A stretch of 34,113 nucleotides of DNA from assembly GCA_022701985.1 (NCBI GenBank), contig JAKONK010000083.1, forward strand, positions 1 through 34,113. Reading direction: 5' to 3'. The notes beneath the pieces are model-generated. The model saw nothing but the letters and a program-made list of their open reading frames with translations. It was not told where the DNA came from and made no database searches. Both the position numbers and the translations under genes were made by a program. Positions 13,168-21,698 of the stretch are shown piece after piece (position 1 is the first letter of the stretch; every line of letters begins with the position of its first letter). Source of the stretch: Actinomycetales bacterium (GTDB lineage Bacteria; Actinomycetota; Actinomycetes; Actinomycetales; Quadrisphaeraceae).

Positions 13168-14595
13168 GTGATCGTCCGAGACCGCAGCCGCCGCGACCCG
13201 GCGGGCCCTTCCGCACCCGAGGTGCCCGGCCTGGTCGTGGGGGCGCCCGTGGCGCCCGGGGTGCCGGGGCGGCCGGTCGCCTGGTGGGCCGTCGACGAGC
13301 ACGACCGGAGCGTCGTGGTGCAGCGCGTCCGCCCGGCGAGCGGCACCGGCGCCCCGCTGGCCGCCCTCGACGAGGCGACCCGCCGCCGCGCGCTGCCGCA
13401 CCCCCACCTGGTGCCGCTGCTGCAGGTGGTCCGCTGCCGCGAGGGGGCCGTGCAGGTGCTCGGGCCGGTGGTGGGGGCGCTCGCCGACCTGCTCGTCGGT
13501 GGTGGGTCCCTGTCCGCGGGGCAGGTCGTGACGCTCGTGGCGGGCCTCGGCAGCGCTCTGGCGGCCCTGCACGACGAGGGCCTGGTTCACGGGGAGGTCT
13601 GCGCCGGCGCCGTGCTGGTCGACGAGCGCGGCATGCCGGTGCTGCTCGGCTGGGGTGCGGCGCGACCCTCGCCCAGGGGGCGGGCCGAGGCCCGGCGCCG
13701 CGAGCTGCGGTCGAACGGTCCCGCGGACCCTCGGGCGGGCGACGACGTGCTGGCGCTCGCGCGCCTGGGCATGAGCGCCCTGAGGGACGGCGGCGGCGCA
13801 GTGGACGAGCAGCTGCGCGACGTCCTGCGCGGGGCGGCCCTCCCGGACCGGCCGGCCCGCCCCTCCGCGGGTCAGCTGGCCGCCGCCTGCTGGGAGCTGG
13901 CCGCCGCCGAGCCGCTGGACGTCGACGCGCTGCGGTCGCTCCGCACGAGCAGGGACCGGTCGGCGGTGGACCTCGGGCCGGTGGAGCGCTCGGCGCGCCG
14001 GGGCCGGTGGCGCGCCCGGTGGGCCCGGCACCCGGAGCGGTGGGCGCTGGCGCCGCTGACCGGAGCGGTCCTCGTGCTGGGAGCGGTGGCCGCGGCGGGA
14101 GCGCTGCCCGGCGCCGGGGGACCGACGGCGGCGGTGCCGGCGCTCGTCGCGGAGCCCCTGGTGGCCGCCCGCGCCACCGGTGACTCCGAGGGGGCCTCGC
14201 GCAGCACCGGTGAGCCGCTCGACGAGCGGCTCACCGGTGACGACCCGGCCGCCGCCGTCGCAGCCCTGTCCGACCTCCGGGTCGCCGCCATCAGCGCCGG
14301 TGACGCCGCGCTCCTGGCAGCTGTCGACGTGCCGGGCTCTCCGGCCGCCCAGCGCGACAGCGCCCTGATCGCCTCGCTGGCCGGCCGGGTCGAGGGCCTG
14401 GACGTCGAGGTGAGGACCGCGGAGGTCGGTCGCACCACGGAGACCGGCACGTGGGTCGAGGTGGTGAGCGCCGCCTCGGCGCACCGCGTCGTGGCAGCAG
14501 ACGGGGTCCACGAGGTCGCGGCGGGAGCGCCGGTGACCTCGCGGCTCCTGCTGCGGCGCGACGCCGGCGCCTGGAAGGTCGCCGACGCCGCGTGA
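13168..14595 (+). CDS. Membrane-anchored Ser/Thr kinase-like protein (predicted pseudokinase)
   Basis: 475 aa from the GTG at 13168. The N-terminal half follows a protein kinase plan: RRALPHPHLVPLLQVVRCREGAVQVLGPVV near 73-102 (N-lobe and hinge), then LAALHDEGLVHGEVCAGAVLVDERGMPVLLGWG at 131-163. Key residues are lost: the VAIK lysine region reads VVVQRV (Q52), HRD is replaced by HGE (141-143), the catalytic-loop Asn is absent, and DFG reads GWG (161-163). It therefore looks catalytically dead. A basic stretch and a single TM helix at about 293-314 lead to an extracytoplasmic C-terminal domain of about 150 aa ending RLLLRRDAGAWKVADAA, which looks NTF2-like. A signalling or scaffold role is inferred. 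The start codon is uncertain because no strong RBS is seen. Confidence 0.75.
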   Translation: MIVRDRSRRDPAGPSAPEVPGLVVGAPVAPGVPGRPVAWWAVDEHDRSVVVQRVRPASGTGAPLAALDEATRRRALPHPHLVPLLQVVRCREGAVQVLGPVVGALADLLVGGGSLSAGQVVTLVAGLGSALAALHDEGLVHGEVCAGAVLVDERGMPVLLGWGAARPSPRGRAEARRRELRSNGPADPRAGDDVLALARLGMSALRDGGGAVDEQLRDVLRGAALPDRPARPSAGQLAAACWELAAAEPLDVDALRSLRTSRDRSAVDLGPVERSARRGRWRARWARHPERWALAPLTGAVLVLGAVAAAGALPGAGGPTAAVPALVAEPLVAARATGDSEGASRSTGEPLDERLTGDDPAAAVAALSDLRVAAISAGDAALLAAVDVPGSPAAQRDSALIASLAGRVEGLDVEVRTAEVGRTTETGTWVEVVSAASAHRVVAADGVHEVAAGAPVTSRLLLRRDAGAWKVADAA

Positions 14596-14608
14596 GCTGC
14601 AGGGGGCG

Positions 14609-15511
14609 CTAGGAGCGGGAGCCCTCGGCCCGCGTCCAGCGGACCGCGGAGGCGGCATCGGGGTGGTGGAACTCGAAGCCGCTGTCCAGGAGGGCCTTCG
14701 GCAGCACCCGGCGGCTCGACAGGATCTCCTCGGCGAACTCGCCGACCGCCGCCGTGAGCGCGAAGCGAGGGACGGGCAGCAGCGAGGGTCGGTGGTGCGC
14801 CTTGGCGAGGGCGGCGATGAGGTCGCCGTTGCGGCCCGGCTCGGGGGCCACCAGGTTCACCGGGCCCGAGACGTCGGCGTGGAGCAGGTGGTCGATGGCG
14901 CGCAGCTCGTCCTCGAGGGTGATCCACGACCACCAGGCGCGGCCGTCACCGAGCGGTCCGCCCAGGCCCAGCTTGACCAGCGGCAGCAGGGGCCCGAAGG
15001 CCCCCCCGCTGGCGGCCATCACCAGCCCGGTCCGCAGCGAGACCGTCCGGATCCCGGCGGCGCGGGCCGGAGCGGCCGCCGCTTCCCACGCCACGCAGAC
15101 CCCCGCGAGGAACTCCTCCCCGGAGGTGGAGGACTCGTCGAGCACCTCCTCGCCCCGGTCTCCGTAGAAACCGCTGGCGCTGCCCTGCAGCAGCACGCGC
15201 GGGGGCTCCTCGAGCTGGGCCAGGGCCCGCGCGAGCGTCGCGGTGGACGACGTGCGCGACTCGACGACCGTCCGCTTGTACTCGTCGTTCCAGCGGCGGT
15301 CGCCCACACCGGCACCGGCCAGGTTGACCGCCGCGTCGACCCGGCCCAACTGGGCCGGGTCGAGCCGGCCGGACGCCGGGTCCCACTGCACCTCACCGGG
15401 TGCGGTGGGAGCCCGGCGCACGAGCCTGACCACGTCGTGCCCCGCGGACCGCCACCACCGGACGAGCGGCTCACCGATCATGCCGGAGGCCCCGGCGGCG
15501 ACGATCCTCAT
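14609..15511 (-). CDS. TIGR01777-family epimerase/NAD-dependent oxidoreductase
   Basis: 300 aa, the standard length. The N-terminus has a glycine-rich nucleotide-binding motif in MRIVAAGASGMIGEPLVRWW; DAAVNLAGAGVGDRRW at about 59-74 is the family's hallmark NLAG motif; VLLQGSASGFYGDRGEEVLDE near 105-125 provides the Ser and Tyr of the SDR site; and the C-terminal DUF1731 region ends with EILSSRRVLPKALLDSGFEFHHPD. The reaction is not established. The start lies 7 nt after the sucB stop on the same strand, so it is co-transcribed with lpdA-sucB. In M. tuberculosis the equivalent gene (Rv2216) sits between dlaT and lipB, so the linkage to lipoyl E2 is conserved. Confidence 0.9.
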   Translation of the reverse strand: MRIVAAGASGMIGEPLVRWWRSAGHDVVRLVRRAPTAPGEVQWDPASGRLDPAQLGRVDAAVNLAGAGVGDRRWNDEYKRTVVESRTSSTATLARALAQLEEPPRVLLQGSASGFYGDRGEEVLDESSTSGEEFLAGVCVAWEAAAAPARAAGIRTVSLRTGLVMAASGGAFGPLLPLVKLGLGGPLGDGRAWWSWITLEDELRAIDHLLHADVSGPVNLVAPEPGRNGDLIAALAKAHHRPSLLPVPRFALTAAVGEFAEEILSSRRVLPKALLDSGFEFHHPDAASAVRWTRAEGSRS

Positions 15512-15518
15512 GGGCGCG

Positions 15519-17420
15519 TCAGAGACCGAGCTCGGCCTCGAACGCGCCGTCCTCGAGGCGCGCCTTCAGCGCGGTGAGGAAGCGGGCGGCGTCGGCGCCG
15601 TCGACCAGGCGGTGGTCGTACGACAGCGCCAGGTACATCATCGAGCGGACCGCGATCACGTCGTCGCCGTCCGGGCCGGTGATGACCGCGGGGCGCTTGA
15701 CCACAGCGCCGGTGCCGAGGATGGCGACCTGCGGCTGGTTGATGATCGGCGTGTCGAACAGGGCGCCGCGGCTGCCGGTGTTCGTGATGGTGAACGTGCC
15801 ACCACCCAGCTCGTCCGGCGTCACCTTGTTGTCGCGGGTGCGCTTGGCGAGGTCACCGATCTTGCGGGCGATCCCGGCGAGGTTGAGGTCGCCGGCGTCC
15901 TTGATGACCGGGACGAGCAGCCCGCGCTCGGTGTCGACGGCGATGCCGACGTTCTCCTCGGCGTGGTAGACGATCGAGTCGCCGTCGATGCTGGCGTTGA
16001 CCTGCGGGAACTGCTTCAGCGCCTCGACGGAGGCCAGCGTGATGAACGGCAGGTAGCTCAGCGAGGCGCCCTCGCGCGCCTTGAAGGCGTCCTTGGCGCG
16101 CTCGCGCAGCTTCGCGATGCGCGTCACGTCGACCTCGACGGCCGTCGTGAGCTGCGCGGAGACCTGCAGCGACTCGACCATGCGCGCGGCGATGACCTTG
16201 CGCAGGCGGCTCATCTTCTCGGTGGTGCCGCGCTTGGCGGACACCTGCACGGGAGCGGGCGCCTTCGGCGCGGACGCGCCGGACGACGCCGGAGCCGCAG
16301 CGGGCTTCGCGGCCTCGGCGGCGGCCTCCTTCGCGGCCTCGGCCGCCTTCAGGACGTCCTCCTTGCGGATGCGCCCACCGACGCCGGTACCCGTGACGCT
16401 CGACAGGTCGACGCCCTCGGACGCCGCGAGCTTGCGCACCAGCGGGGTCACGTAGGCCGACACGTCGGCCGGGGCCGCGGGAGCGGTCTTGCCCGGGTCG
16501 ACGGGGGGCGTGACGGGGCCGCCGGTCTGCTTGGCCGGGGAGTTGTAGTCCTCCGAGGCCTGCTCGGCGCCGCTGGCGCTGGCGGGGGCCTCGTCGGCGA
16601 CCTGGCGCTCGGGGACGTCGTCACCCGACGACGAGCTCTGCGAGGTCTCGGCCTGGTCGCGCTCGGCGGCGCCGAGGGACTCCTCGGCGGCCTTCTCGCG
16701 CTCCTCGACCTCGTCGGCCAGGGAGCCCGCGGCGCGGTCCTCGCCGTCGGACGACCCCGACGAGCCGCTGTCGGAGGAGCCGCTGTCGGAGGAGCCGCCC
16801 GCGGAGCCCGAGCCGACCAGGGCCAGCTTCGCGCCGACCTCGACGGTCTCGTCCTCGGCGACGAGGATCTCGACCAGGGTCCCCGCGACGGGCGAGGGGA
16901 TCTCGGTGTCGACCTTGTCGGTGGAGACCTCGAGCAGGGGCTCGTCGACCTCGACGGTGTCGCCGACGTTCTTGAGCCAGCGGGTGACGGTGCCCTCGGT
17001 GACGCTCTCGCCGAGAGCCGGCATGGTGACGGGCGAGGTGTCGCCGCCCGAGGACGAGCCGCCCGAGCCGCCGGAGGGCTTCGGGGCCTCCTGCTGCGGG
17101 GCCTCGGCCTTCGGGGCCTCCTCCTGCTTCGGGGCCTCCTCCTGCTTCGGAGCCTCGGCCTGCGAGGAGCCGGAGCCGGCGTCGTCGGCGTCGCCGATGA
17201 CGGCCAGGTCGGCGCCGACCTCGACGGTCTCGTCCTCCTGGACCAGGATCTCGGTCAGGGTGCCCGCGACGGGCGAGGGGATCTCGGTGTCGACCTTGTC
17301 GGTGGAGACCTCGAGCAGGGGCTCGTCGACCTCGACGGTGTCACCGACGTTCTTGAGCCAGCGGGTGACGGTGCCCTCGGTGACGCTCTCGCCGAGAGCC
17401 GGCATCTGGACGGACGGCAT
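15519..17420 (-). CDS. sucB: 2-oxoglutarate (or pyruvate) dehydrogenase E2, two lipoyl domains
   Basis: 633 aa. Domain order: lipoyl domain 1 (residues 1-80, [12 protein letters not shown] with lipoyl lysine K42), an Ala/Pro/Glu/Lys linker, lipoyl domain 2 (K169), a long acidic Ser/Gly linker, the peripheral-subunit-binding domain ([23 protein letters not shown]...), and the acyltransferase core ending with the active-site [16 protein letters not shown]2 passes acyl groups from E1 through the lipoyl arm to CoA; K42 and K169 are the substrates of LipB and LipA, both encoded nearby. It sits 20 nt after lpdA, with a GAGGAG site before the ATG. The two lipoyl domains are almost identical at DNA level. 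The choice between sucB and dlaT is not certain; annotators of actinobacteria use both. Confidence 0.93.
   Translation of the reverse strand: MPSVQMPALGESVTEGTVTRWLKNVGDTVEVDEPLLEVSTDKVDTEIPSPVAGTLTEILVQEDETVEVGADLAVIGDADDAGSGSSQAEAPKQEEAPKQEEAPKAEAPQQEAPKPSGGSGGSSSGGDTSPVTMPALGESVTEGTVTRWLKNVGDTVEVDEPLLEVSTDKVDTEIPSPVAGTLVEILVAEDETVEVGAKLALVGSGSAGGSSDSGSSDSGSSGSSDGEDRAAGSLADEVEEREKAAEESLGAAERDQAETSQSSSSGDDVPERQVADEAPASASGAEQASEDYNSPAKQTGGPVTPPVDPGKTAPAAPADVSAYVTPLVRKLAASEGVDLSSVTGTGVGGRIRKEDVLKAAEAAKEAAAEAAKPAAAPASSGASAPKAPAPVQVSAKRGTTEKMSRLRKVIAARMVESLQVSAQLTTAVEVDVTRIAKLRERAKDAFKAREGASLSYLPFITLASVEALKQFPQVNASIDGDSIVYHAEENVGIAVDTERGLLVPVIKDAGDLNLAGIARKIGDLAKRTRDNKVTPDELGGGTFTITNTGSRGALFDTPIINQPQVAILGTGAVVKRPAVITGPDGDDVIAVRSMMYLALSYDHRLVDGADAARFLTALKARLEDGAFEAELGL
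16882..17024. repeat. Internal direct repeat, second lipoyl domain copy
   Basis: 143 bp matching 17263-17405 with a single base difference (G at 16962, A at 17343). The two copies are 381 bp (127 codons) apart and encode the cores of lipoyl domains 2 and 1. Confidence 0.85.
17263..17405. repeat. Internal direct repeat, first lipoyl domain copy
   Basis: Partner of 16882-17024; similarity continues more weakly through 17212-17262, where the domain cores diverge at several codons. Confidence 0.85.
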
Positions 17421-17440
17421 CGTTCGTTCTCCTCGGTCGA

Positions 17441-18829
17441 TCAGGCGTGGGAGTGCAGGGGCTTGCCGGCGAGCGCGAGGTGCGCCTCGCCCAGGGCCTC
17501 GTTCTGCGTCGGGTGGGCGTGCACGAGCTGGGCGACCTCCTCGGGGAAGGCCTCCCAGTTGACGATCAGCTGGGCCTCGCCCACCTGCTCGCCCATGCGG
17601 GCGCCGACGGCGACGAAGCCGACGACCGGCCCGTCCTTGCGGCGGATGAGCTTGACGAAGCCCTGCGTGCCGAGGATCTGGCTCTTGCCGTTGCCGCCGA
17701 GGTTGTAGTCGAGCACCTCGACCTGGTCGGCGCCGTAGGCCTCCTCGGCCTGCTTCTGCGACAGGCCGACGGAGGCGATCTCCGGGTCGCAGTAGGTGAC
17801 GCGGGGGATGCCCGAGTCGACGACGGGCACGGGGTTGAGCCCCGCGATCTCCTCGGCGACGAAGACCCCGTGCGCGAACCCGCGGTGGGCGAGCTGCAGG
17901 CCGGGGACGATGTCACCGACGGCGTAGAGGCCGTCGACACCGGTGCGCAGGCGCTCGTCGGCGATGACGAAGCCGCGGTCGATCGTGACGCCCTGCTCCT
18001 CGTAGCCCAGCCCCTGGGTGACCGGACCGCGGCCGACGGCCACGAGCAGGTAGTCGGCCCGCAGCTCCTCGCCGGACTCCAGGGACACCGTGACGCCGGA
18101 GTCGTCCTGGGTGACGCCCGAGAAGCGCACACCCGTCTTGAAGCCGATCTTGCGCTTGCGGAAGGCCTTCTCGAGGGCCTTGCTCGCGGCCTCGTCCTCG
18201 ACGGGGACCAGGCGGGGCAGGGCCTCGACGATGGTGACGTCGGCGCCGAACGACTTCCAGGCGCTGGCGAACTCGACGCCGATGACGCCGCCGCCCAGGA
18301 TGATCACGCTGTCGGGCACGTGGTCGAGTCCGAGCGCGGTCTCGCTGGTGATGACGCGGCCGCCGACCTCCAGGCCGGGCAGTGAGCGGGAGTAGGAGCC
18401 GGTCGCCAGCACCACGTTGCGGCCCCTGTACTGCTTGCCGGCCACCTCGACGACGTCCTTGGCGACGAGCTTGCCCTCGCCCTCGACCATCGTGAGCTTG
18501 TGCGCCTTGGCCAGGCCCTGCAGGCCCTTGTACAGGCGGCTGATCGTGCCGTCCTTGTACTTGTTGACCGCGGGCATGTCGATGCCCTCGAAGGTCGCCC
18601 TCACGCCGAACTGCGCGCTCTCGCGGGTGGCGTCGGCCACCTCCGCGGCGTGGAGCAGCGCCTTGGTCGGGATGCACCCGCGGTGCAGGCACGTGCCGCC
18701 CAGCTTGTCCTTCTCCACGAGGGCGACGCTGAGGCCGAGCTCGGCGGCGCGGAACGCCGCGGCGTACCCCCCGCTGCCTCCGCCCAGGATCACGACGTCG
18801 TAGACCTGTCCGTCCGAGGACTCGGTCAC
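17441..18829 (-). CDS. lpdA: Dihydrolipoyl dehydrogenase (E3)
   Basis: 462 aa. FAD-binding motif [22 protein letters not shown] at 11-32, redox-active disulfide C47/C52 in [23 protein letters not shown]-binding [21 protein letters not shown] in the middle, a second FAD contact in [24 protein letters not shown], and the C-terminal [16 protein letters not shown] segment with the catalytic His-Glu pair. It reoxidises the lipoyl arm of E2 with NAD+. It is the first gene of the lpdA-sucB-TIGR01777 unit. The GTG at 18829 has GGAGG about 9 nt upstream. The gene is divergent from a small conserved protein across a 96-nt gap. Confidence 0.95.
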   Translation of the reverse strand: MTESSDGQVYDVVILGGGSGGYAAAFRAAELGLSVALVEKDKLGGTCLHRGCIPTKALLHAAEVADATRESAQFGVRATFEGIDMPAVNKYKDGTISRLYKGLQGLAKAHKLTMVEGEGKLVAKDVVEVAGKQYRGRNVVLATGSYSRSLPGLEVGGRVITSETALGLDHVPDSVIILGGGVIGVEFASAWKSFGADVTIVEALPRLVPVEDEAASKALEKAFRKRKIGFKTGVRFSGVTQDDSGVTVSLESGEELRADYLLVAVGRGPVTQGLGYEEQGVTIDRGFVIADERLRTGVDGLYAVGDIVPGLQLAHRGFAHGVFVAEEIAGLNPVPVVDSGIPRVTYCDPEIASVGLSQKQAEEAYGADQVEVLDYNLGGNGKSQILGTQGFVKLIRRKDGPVVGFVAVGARMGEQVGEAQLIVNWEAFPEEVAQLVHAHPTQNEALGEAHLALAGKPLHSHA

Positions 18830-18912
18830 CAGGAGCCACCTCCACGCTCAGCCTGCTGCGGCGCGCCAGGGCCTCTGCCACCGGCGCAGGGATCCACTCT
18901 CCCAGACGCCAC

Positions 18913-18918
18913 TAACCT
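18913..18918 (+). promoter_or_regulatory. Leaderless -10 element (TAACCT)
   Basis: TAACCT with a 7-nt spacer to the GTG at 18926. Confidence 0.5.
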
Positions 18919-18925
18919 GTGCCCC

Positions 18926-19285
18926 GTGGGTCTCCTCAAGCGCCTGGGGCTGGGCCGCCGCGCGTCGCGCCGGCCCTCCGGCGACCGTCCGGCCACCGGC
19001 CAGGACTCCGCGCACCTGTCCGAGTTCGCCGCCAGCCGCACCGGTGTCGAGGCCTACGTGGAGCCCGCGACCAACGTCACACCGACCACGCTGCTCCTGG
19101 TCGCCACCGACGGCGAGTGGACCCGGCGGCGCGTGCCCGACCCGGCCACCGCGCGCGACTTCGCCCGCCGCACCGGCATCCCCGTCTACGACGTGAACCT
19201 CACCGGCTACCCGCAGCGGATGCGCGAGTGGACGGCGCGCAGGCGGCGCGAGGAGGGCGGCGCGGGCTCCCAGCCCGCCGTCTGA
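18926..19285 (+). CDS. Conserved actinobacterial small protein, function unknown
   Basis: 119 aa. A basic N-terminus (VGLLKRLGLGRRASRRPSG) leads to a compact domain with SEFAASRTGVEAYVEPAT, TLLLVATDGEWTRRRVPDP and ARRTGIPVYDVNLTGYPQRMREW. I recognise the pattern as a short protein found widely in actinomycetes, often annotated only as oxidoreductase or hypothetical; no catalytic motif supports a specific activity. The start is supported by a TAACCT hexamer 7 nt upstream. It is divergent from lpdA and convergent with the SDR gene, with a 22-nt gap at its end. Confidence 0.75.
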   Translation: MGLLKRLGLGRRASRRPSGDRPATGQDSAHLSEFAASRTGVEAYVEPATNVTPTTLLLVATDGEWTRRRVPDPATARDFARRTGIPVYDVNLTGYPQRMREWTARRRREEGGAGSQPAV

Positions 19286-19307
19286 CCCCGCCCGCGGCGC
19301 CCGCCCC

Positions 19308-20078
19308 TCACCAGGCGGTGTAGCCGCCGTCGACCAGCAGGTCCGTGCCCGTGGTGAACGAGGACGCCGGCCCCGCGAGGTGCACCACGGCCGCGGCGAC
19401 CTCCTCGGGGCGCGCCACCCGGCCCATCGGGGTGTGCGACTCCCACGTGCGGCGCAGCCCCTCGTCGGCGAGGGCCGCCCTGGTCATCGGCGTGGCCGTG
19501 TACCCCGGCGAGACGCTGTTGACCCGCACCCCGTGCGGGGCCCACTCCGCGGCCAGGCTCCGGGTGAGCTGCACCACCGCCGCCTTCGAGGCGTTGTAGG
19601 AGGCCTGCGGGAGCGGGCGGTTCACGATCCGCGCGCTCATCGACGCGGTGTTGACGATCGCGCCGGAGCCGCGCGCCACCATGTGGCGCCCGGCGGCCCG
19701 GCAGCCCCAGAAGACGGCGTCGACGTTGAGCGCGAAGACGCGGCGCCACTCCTCGTCGAGCACCTCGAGGCTGGCCGTGTTGTCGCAGGTCCCCGCGTTG
19801 TTGACGAGCACGTCGATCACGCCGTCGGCGGCGACCACCGCGTCGACGGCGGCCTCGACGGCGCGCGGGTCGGTCACGTCGGTGGGCAGGGCCAGGCCCC
19901 CGGTGACCGCGGCGGTGGCGCGCCCGCCCCCGTCGGCGAGGTCGGCGACGTGCACCCGGGCACCCGCGGCCGCGAGCGCGAGGGCGACCGCCTGGCCGAT
20001 CCCGCTGGCACCGCCGGTGACCAGCGCGCTGGCCCCCGCCAGCGGCTGAGCCGGGTGCTTGGGCAGCTGCAGGCCCAT
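19308..20078 (-). CDS. Short-chain dehydrogenase/reductase (SDR)
   Basis: 256 aa classical SDR. The cofactor motif GASALVTGGASGIGQAVALALAAAG lies near residues 14-38; NNAG (DVLVNNAGTCDN) and the catalytic Ser/Tyr/Lys (NTASMSARIVNRPLPQASYNASKAA) are present, and the C-terminus ends with TDLLVDGGYTAW. It should be an NAD(P)-dependent oxidoreductase of a polyol, sugar or hydroxyacid; the substrate is unknown. The ATG at 20078 overlaps the pepA stop by 1 nt (TGATG), so the pair is translationally coupled. M. tuberculosis has the SDR-containing ephD gene beside pepB in the equivalent place. Confidence 0.9.
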   Translation of the reverse strand: MGLQLPKHPAQPLAGASALVTGGASGIGQAVALALAAAGARVHVADLADGGGRATAAVTGGLALPTDVTDPRAVEAAVDAVVAADGVIDVLVNNAGTCDNTASLEVLDEEWRRVFALNVDAVFWGCRAAGRHMVARGSGAIVNTASMSARIVNRPLPQASYNASKAAVVQLTRSLAAEWAPHGVRVNSVSPGYTATPMTRAALADEGLRRTWESHTPMGRVARPEEVAAAVVHLAGPASSFTTGTDLLVDGGYTAW

Positions 20079-21592
20079 CAGCGCTGCGCGAGGTCCTCGG
20101 CGAGGGCCACGAGGGTCCGCACGGGGACGCCCGTGCCGCCCTTGCCCGTGTAGCCGTGCGGGCCCTGCTCGTTGAACGCGGGCCCGGCGACGTCGAGGTG
20201 GGCCCACGGGACCTCGGCACCGGGGTTGCCGGCGCGGCCGGGCAGGAACTCGCGCAGGAACAGCCCGGCCACGAGCATGCCGCCGTTGCGGTCGCCGATG
20301 TTGGCGATGTCGGCGACGGGGGAGTCGAGGCTGGCGCGCAGCTCCTCGGGCAGGGGCATCGGCCAGAACTGCTCGCCCGCGCGCTCGGCGGCGGCGAGCA
20401 CCCGGTCGCGCAGGGCCTCGTCACCCATGACCGCGCTGACGCGCGTGCCGAGGGCCACCACCTGGGCGCCGGTGAGGGTGGCGACGTCGACGACGGCGTC
20501 GGGGCCCTCCTCGCAGGCGGCGACGAGCGCGTCGGCGAGGACCAGGCGGCCCTCGGCGTCGGTGTTCAGCACCTCGACGGTGCGCCCGCCGAGGGTGGTG
20601 AGCACGTCGGAGGGGCGCTGCGCGGTGCCCGAGGGCATGTTCTCCGCCAGGGCCAGCCACCCGGTCACCCGCACGGGCAGGTCGAGCCGCGCTGCGGCGA
20701 CCACCGCGGCCAGCACGGCAGCGGCGCCGGCCATGTCGCACTTCATGGTGACCATGCCGCCGGCCGGCTTGAGGGACAGGCCGCCGGAGTCGAAGGTGAT
20801 GCCCTTGCCGACCAGCGCCAGGTGCGGCACCCGGCCGCCGCGCTTCGGGGAGTGCTCGACGCGCACGAGGCGCGGGGGCCGCTCGGAGCCCTGGCCGACG
20901 CCCAGGATGCCGCCGTAGCCGCCGGCGGCGAGCGCCCGCTCGTCGAGCACGGTGACGGTGGCGCCGGTGCCGCGGACGGCGTCGCGGGCGGCCTGCGCGA
21001 AGGACTCGGGGTAGAGCTCGTTCGGCGGGGCGTTCACGAGGTCGCGGGTGGAGGAGACGGCGTCGGCGAGGACGGCGGCGCGCTGGACGCGCGCGGACAC
21101 CGCCCGGTCGCGGGCCAGCGGCGTGACCACCTGCACGTCGGCGACCGGCAGGGCGGTCGCCCCGGCGGTCCGGGACCGCTGGGCGCGGTAGGCGTACGCC
21201 CCCAGCAGGGCGCCCTCGGCGACCGCGACGGCGCTGTCGGCGTCGTCGGCGGGCAGGGCCAGGGCCACAGACGACGTGCCGGCCAAGGTGCGCACCGCTG
21301 CTCCCGCGGCCCGGCGCAGCTGCTCGGCCGACGGCGCAGCGCCGGTCAGCGGCCCGGTGCCGGTGAGCACCACGACGCCGGCGGCGAGGGCACCGCCCGA
21401 CGGGATGCGCAGCACCTGGTCGGCCTTGCCCGTGGCGCCGAGGGCCGTGAGGGCCGCGGGGGACAGCGCGCTGCGCAGCCCCTTCGGCAGCGCCGCGGCG
21501 CCGAGCAGCTCCGGACCGGGGGCCACGGCGACGACGAGGGCGTCGGCCCTGACGCGGGCGGGGGAGGTCGTGGTGGCGCGCAGGTCTGTCAC
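20078..21592 (-). CDS. pepA: Leucyl aminopeptidase (M17)
   Basis: 504 aa, the expected length. The M17 core shows GKGITFDSGGLSLKPAGGMVTMKCDMAGAAAVL and the invariant NTDAEGRLVLADAL signature, which carry the metal ligands and the active-site Lys and Arg. It removes N-terminal Leu and other residues from peptides in the cytoplasm as a hexamer. The GTG at 21592 has TAGGCT 8 nt upstream, compatible with a leaderless start. It is the first gene of a pepA-SDR pair and is divergent from gcvT across 106 nt that contain a 12-bp tandem repeat (21636-21659). Confidence 0.93.
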   Translation of the reverse strand: MTDLRATTTSPARVRADALVVAVAPGPELLGAAALPKGLRSALSPAALTALGATGKADQVLRIPSGGALAAGVVVLTGTGPLTGAAPSAEQLRRAAGAAVRTLAGTSSVALALPADDADSAVAVAEGALLGAYAYRAQRSRTAGATALPVADVQVVTPLARDRAVSARVQRAAVLADAVSSTRDLVNAPPNELYPESFAQAARDAVRGTGATVTVLDERALAAGGYGGILGVGQGSERPPRLVRVEHSPKRGGRVPHLALVGKGITFDSGGLSLKPAGGMVTMKCDMAGAAAVLAAVVAAARLDLPVRVTGWLALAENMPSGTAQRPSDVLTTLGGRTVEVLNTDAEGRLVLADALVAACEEGPDAVVDVATLTGAQVVALGTRVSAVMGDEALRDRVLAAAERAGEQFWPMPLPEELRASLDSPVADIANIGDRNGGMLVAGLFLREFLPGRAGNPGAEVPWAHLDVAGPAFNEQGPHGYTGKGGTGVPVRTLVALAEDLAQR

Positions 21593-21635
21593 GCCTGGCG
21601 AGCCTAGGTCGTCAGCGGCCCGTCGGCAGGGCCAG

Positions 21636-21670
21636 CCCCGCTGCCCACCCCGCTGCCCACCCCGCCCACC
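21636..21670. repeat. 12-bp tandem repeat in the pepA/gcvT divergent region
   Basis: CCCCGCTGCCCA at 21636-21647 and 21648-21659, then a partial third copy to 21670. It lies between the two start regions; no function is evident. Confidence 0.5.
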
Positions 21671-21685
21671 GGCGTCCGCCTCGGC

Positions 21686-21691
21686 TACGGT
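21686..21691 (+). promoter_or_regulatory. Leaderless -10 element (TACGGT) for gcvT
   Basis: TACGGT with a 7-nt spacer to the GTG at 21699. No glycine riboswitch fits in the space, so gcvT here is probably not riboswitch-controlled. Confidence 0.45.
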
Positions 21692-21698
21692 CGCCGGG

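Noticed and set aside
16540-17200. Ser/Gly and Glu/Ala/Pro/Lys repeats as a separate gene or CRISPR-like repeat
   Set aside because: They are the in-frame linkers between the E2 lipoyl and subunit-binding domains, as is typical of this protein.
21593-21698. Glycine riboswitch ahead of gcvT
   Set aside because: Only 106 nt separate the divergent starts, they contain a simple tandem repeat, and a leaderless-type hexamer sits 7 nt before the start; no room for tandem aptamers.
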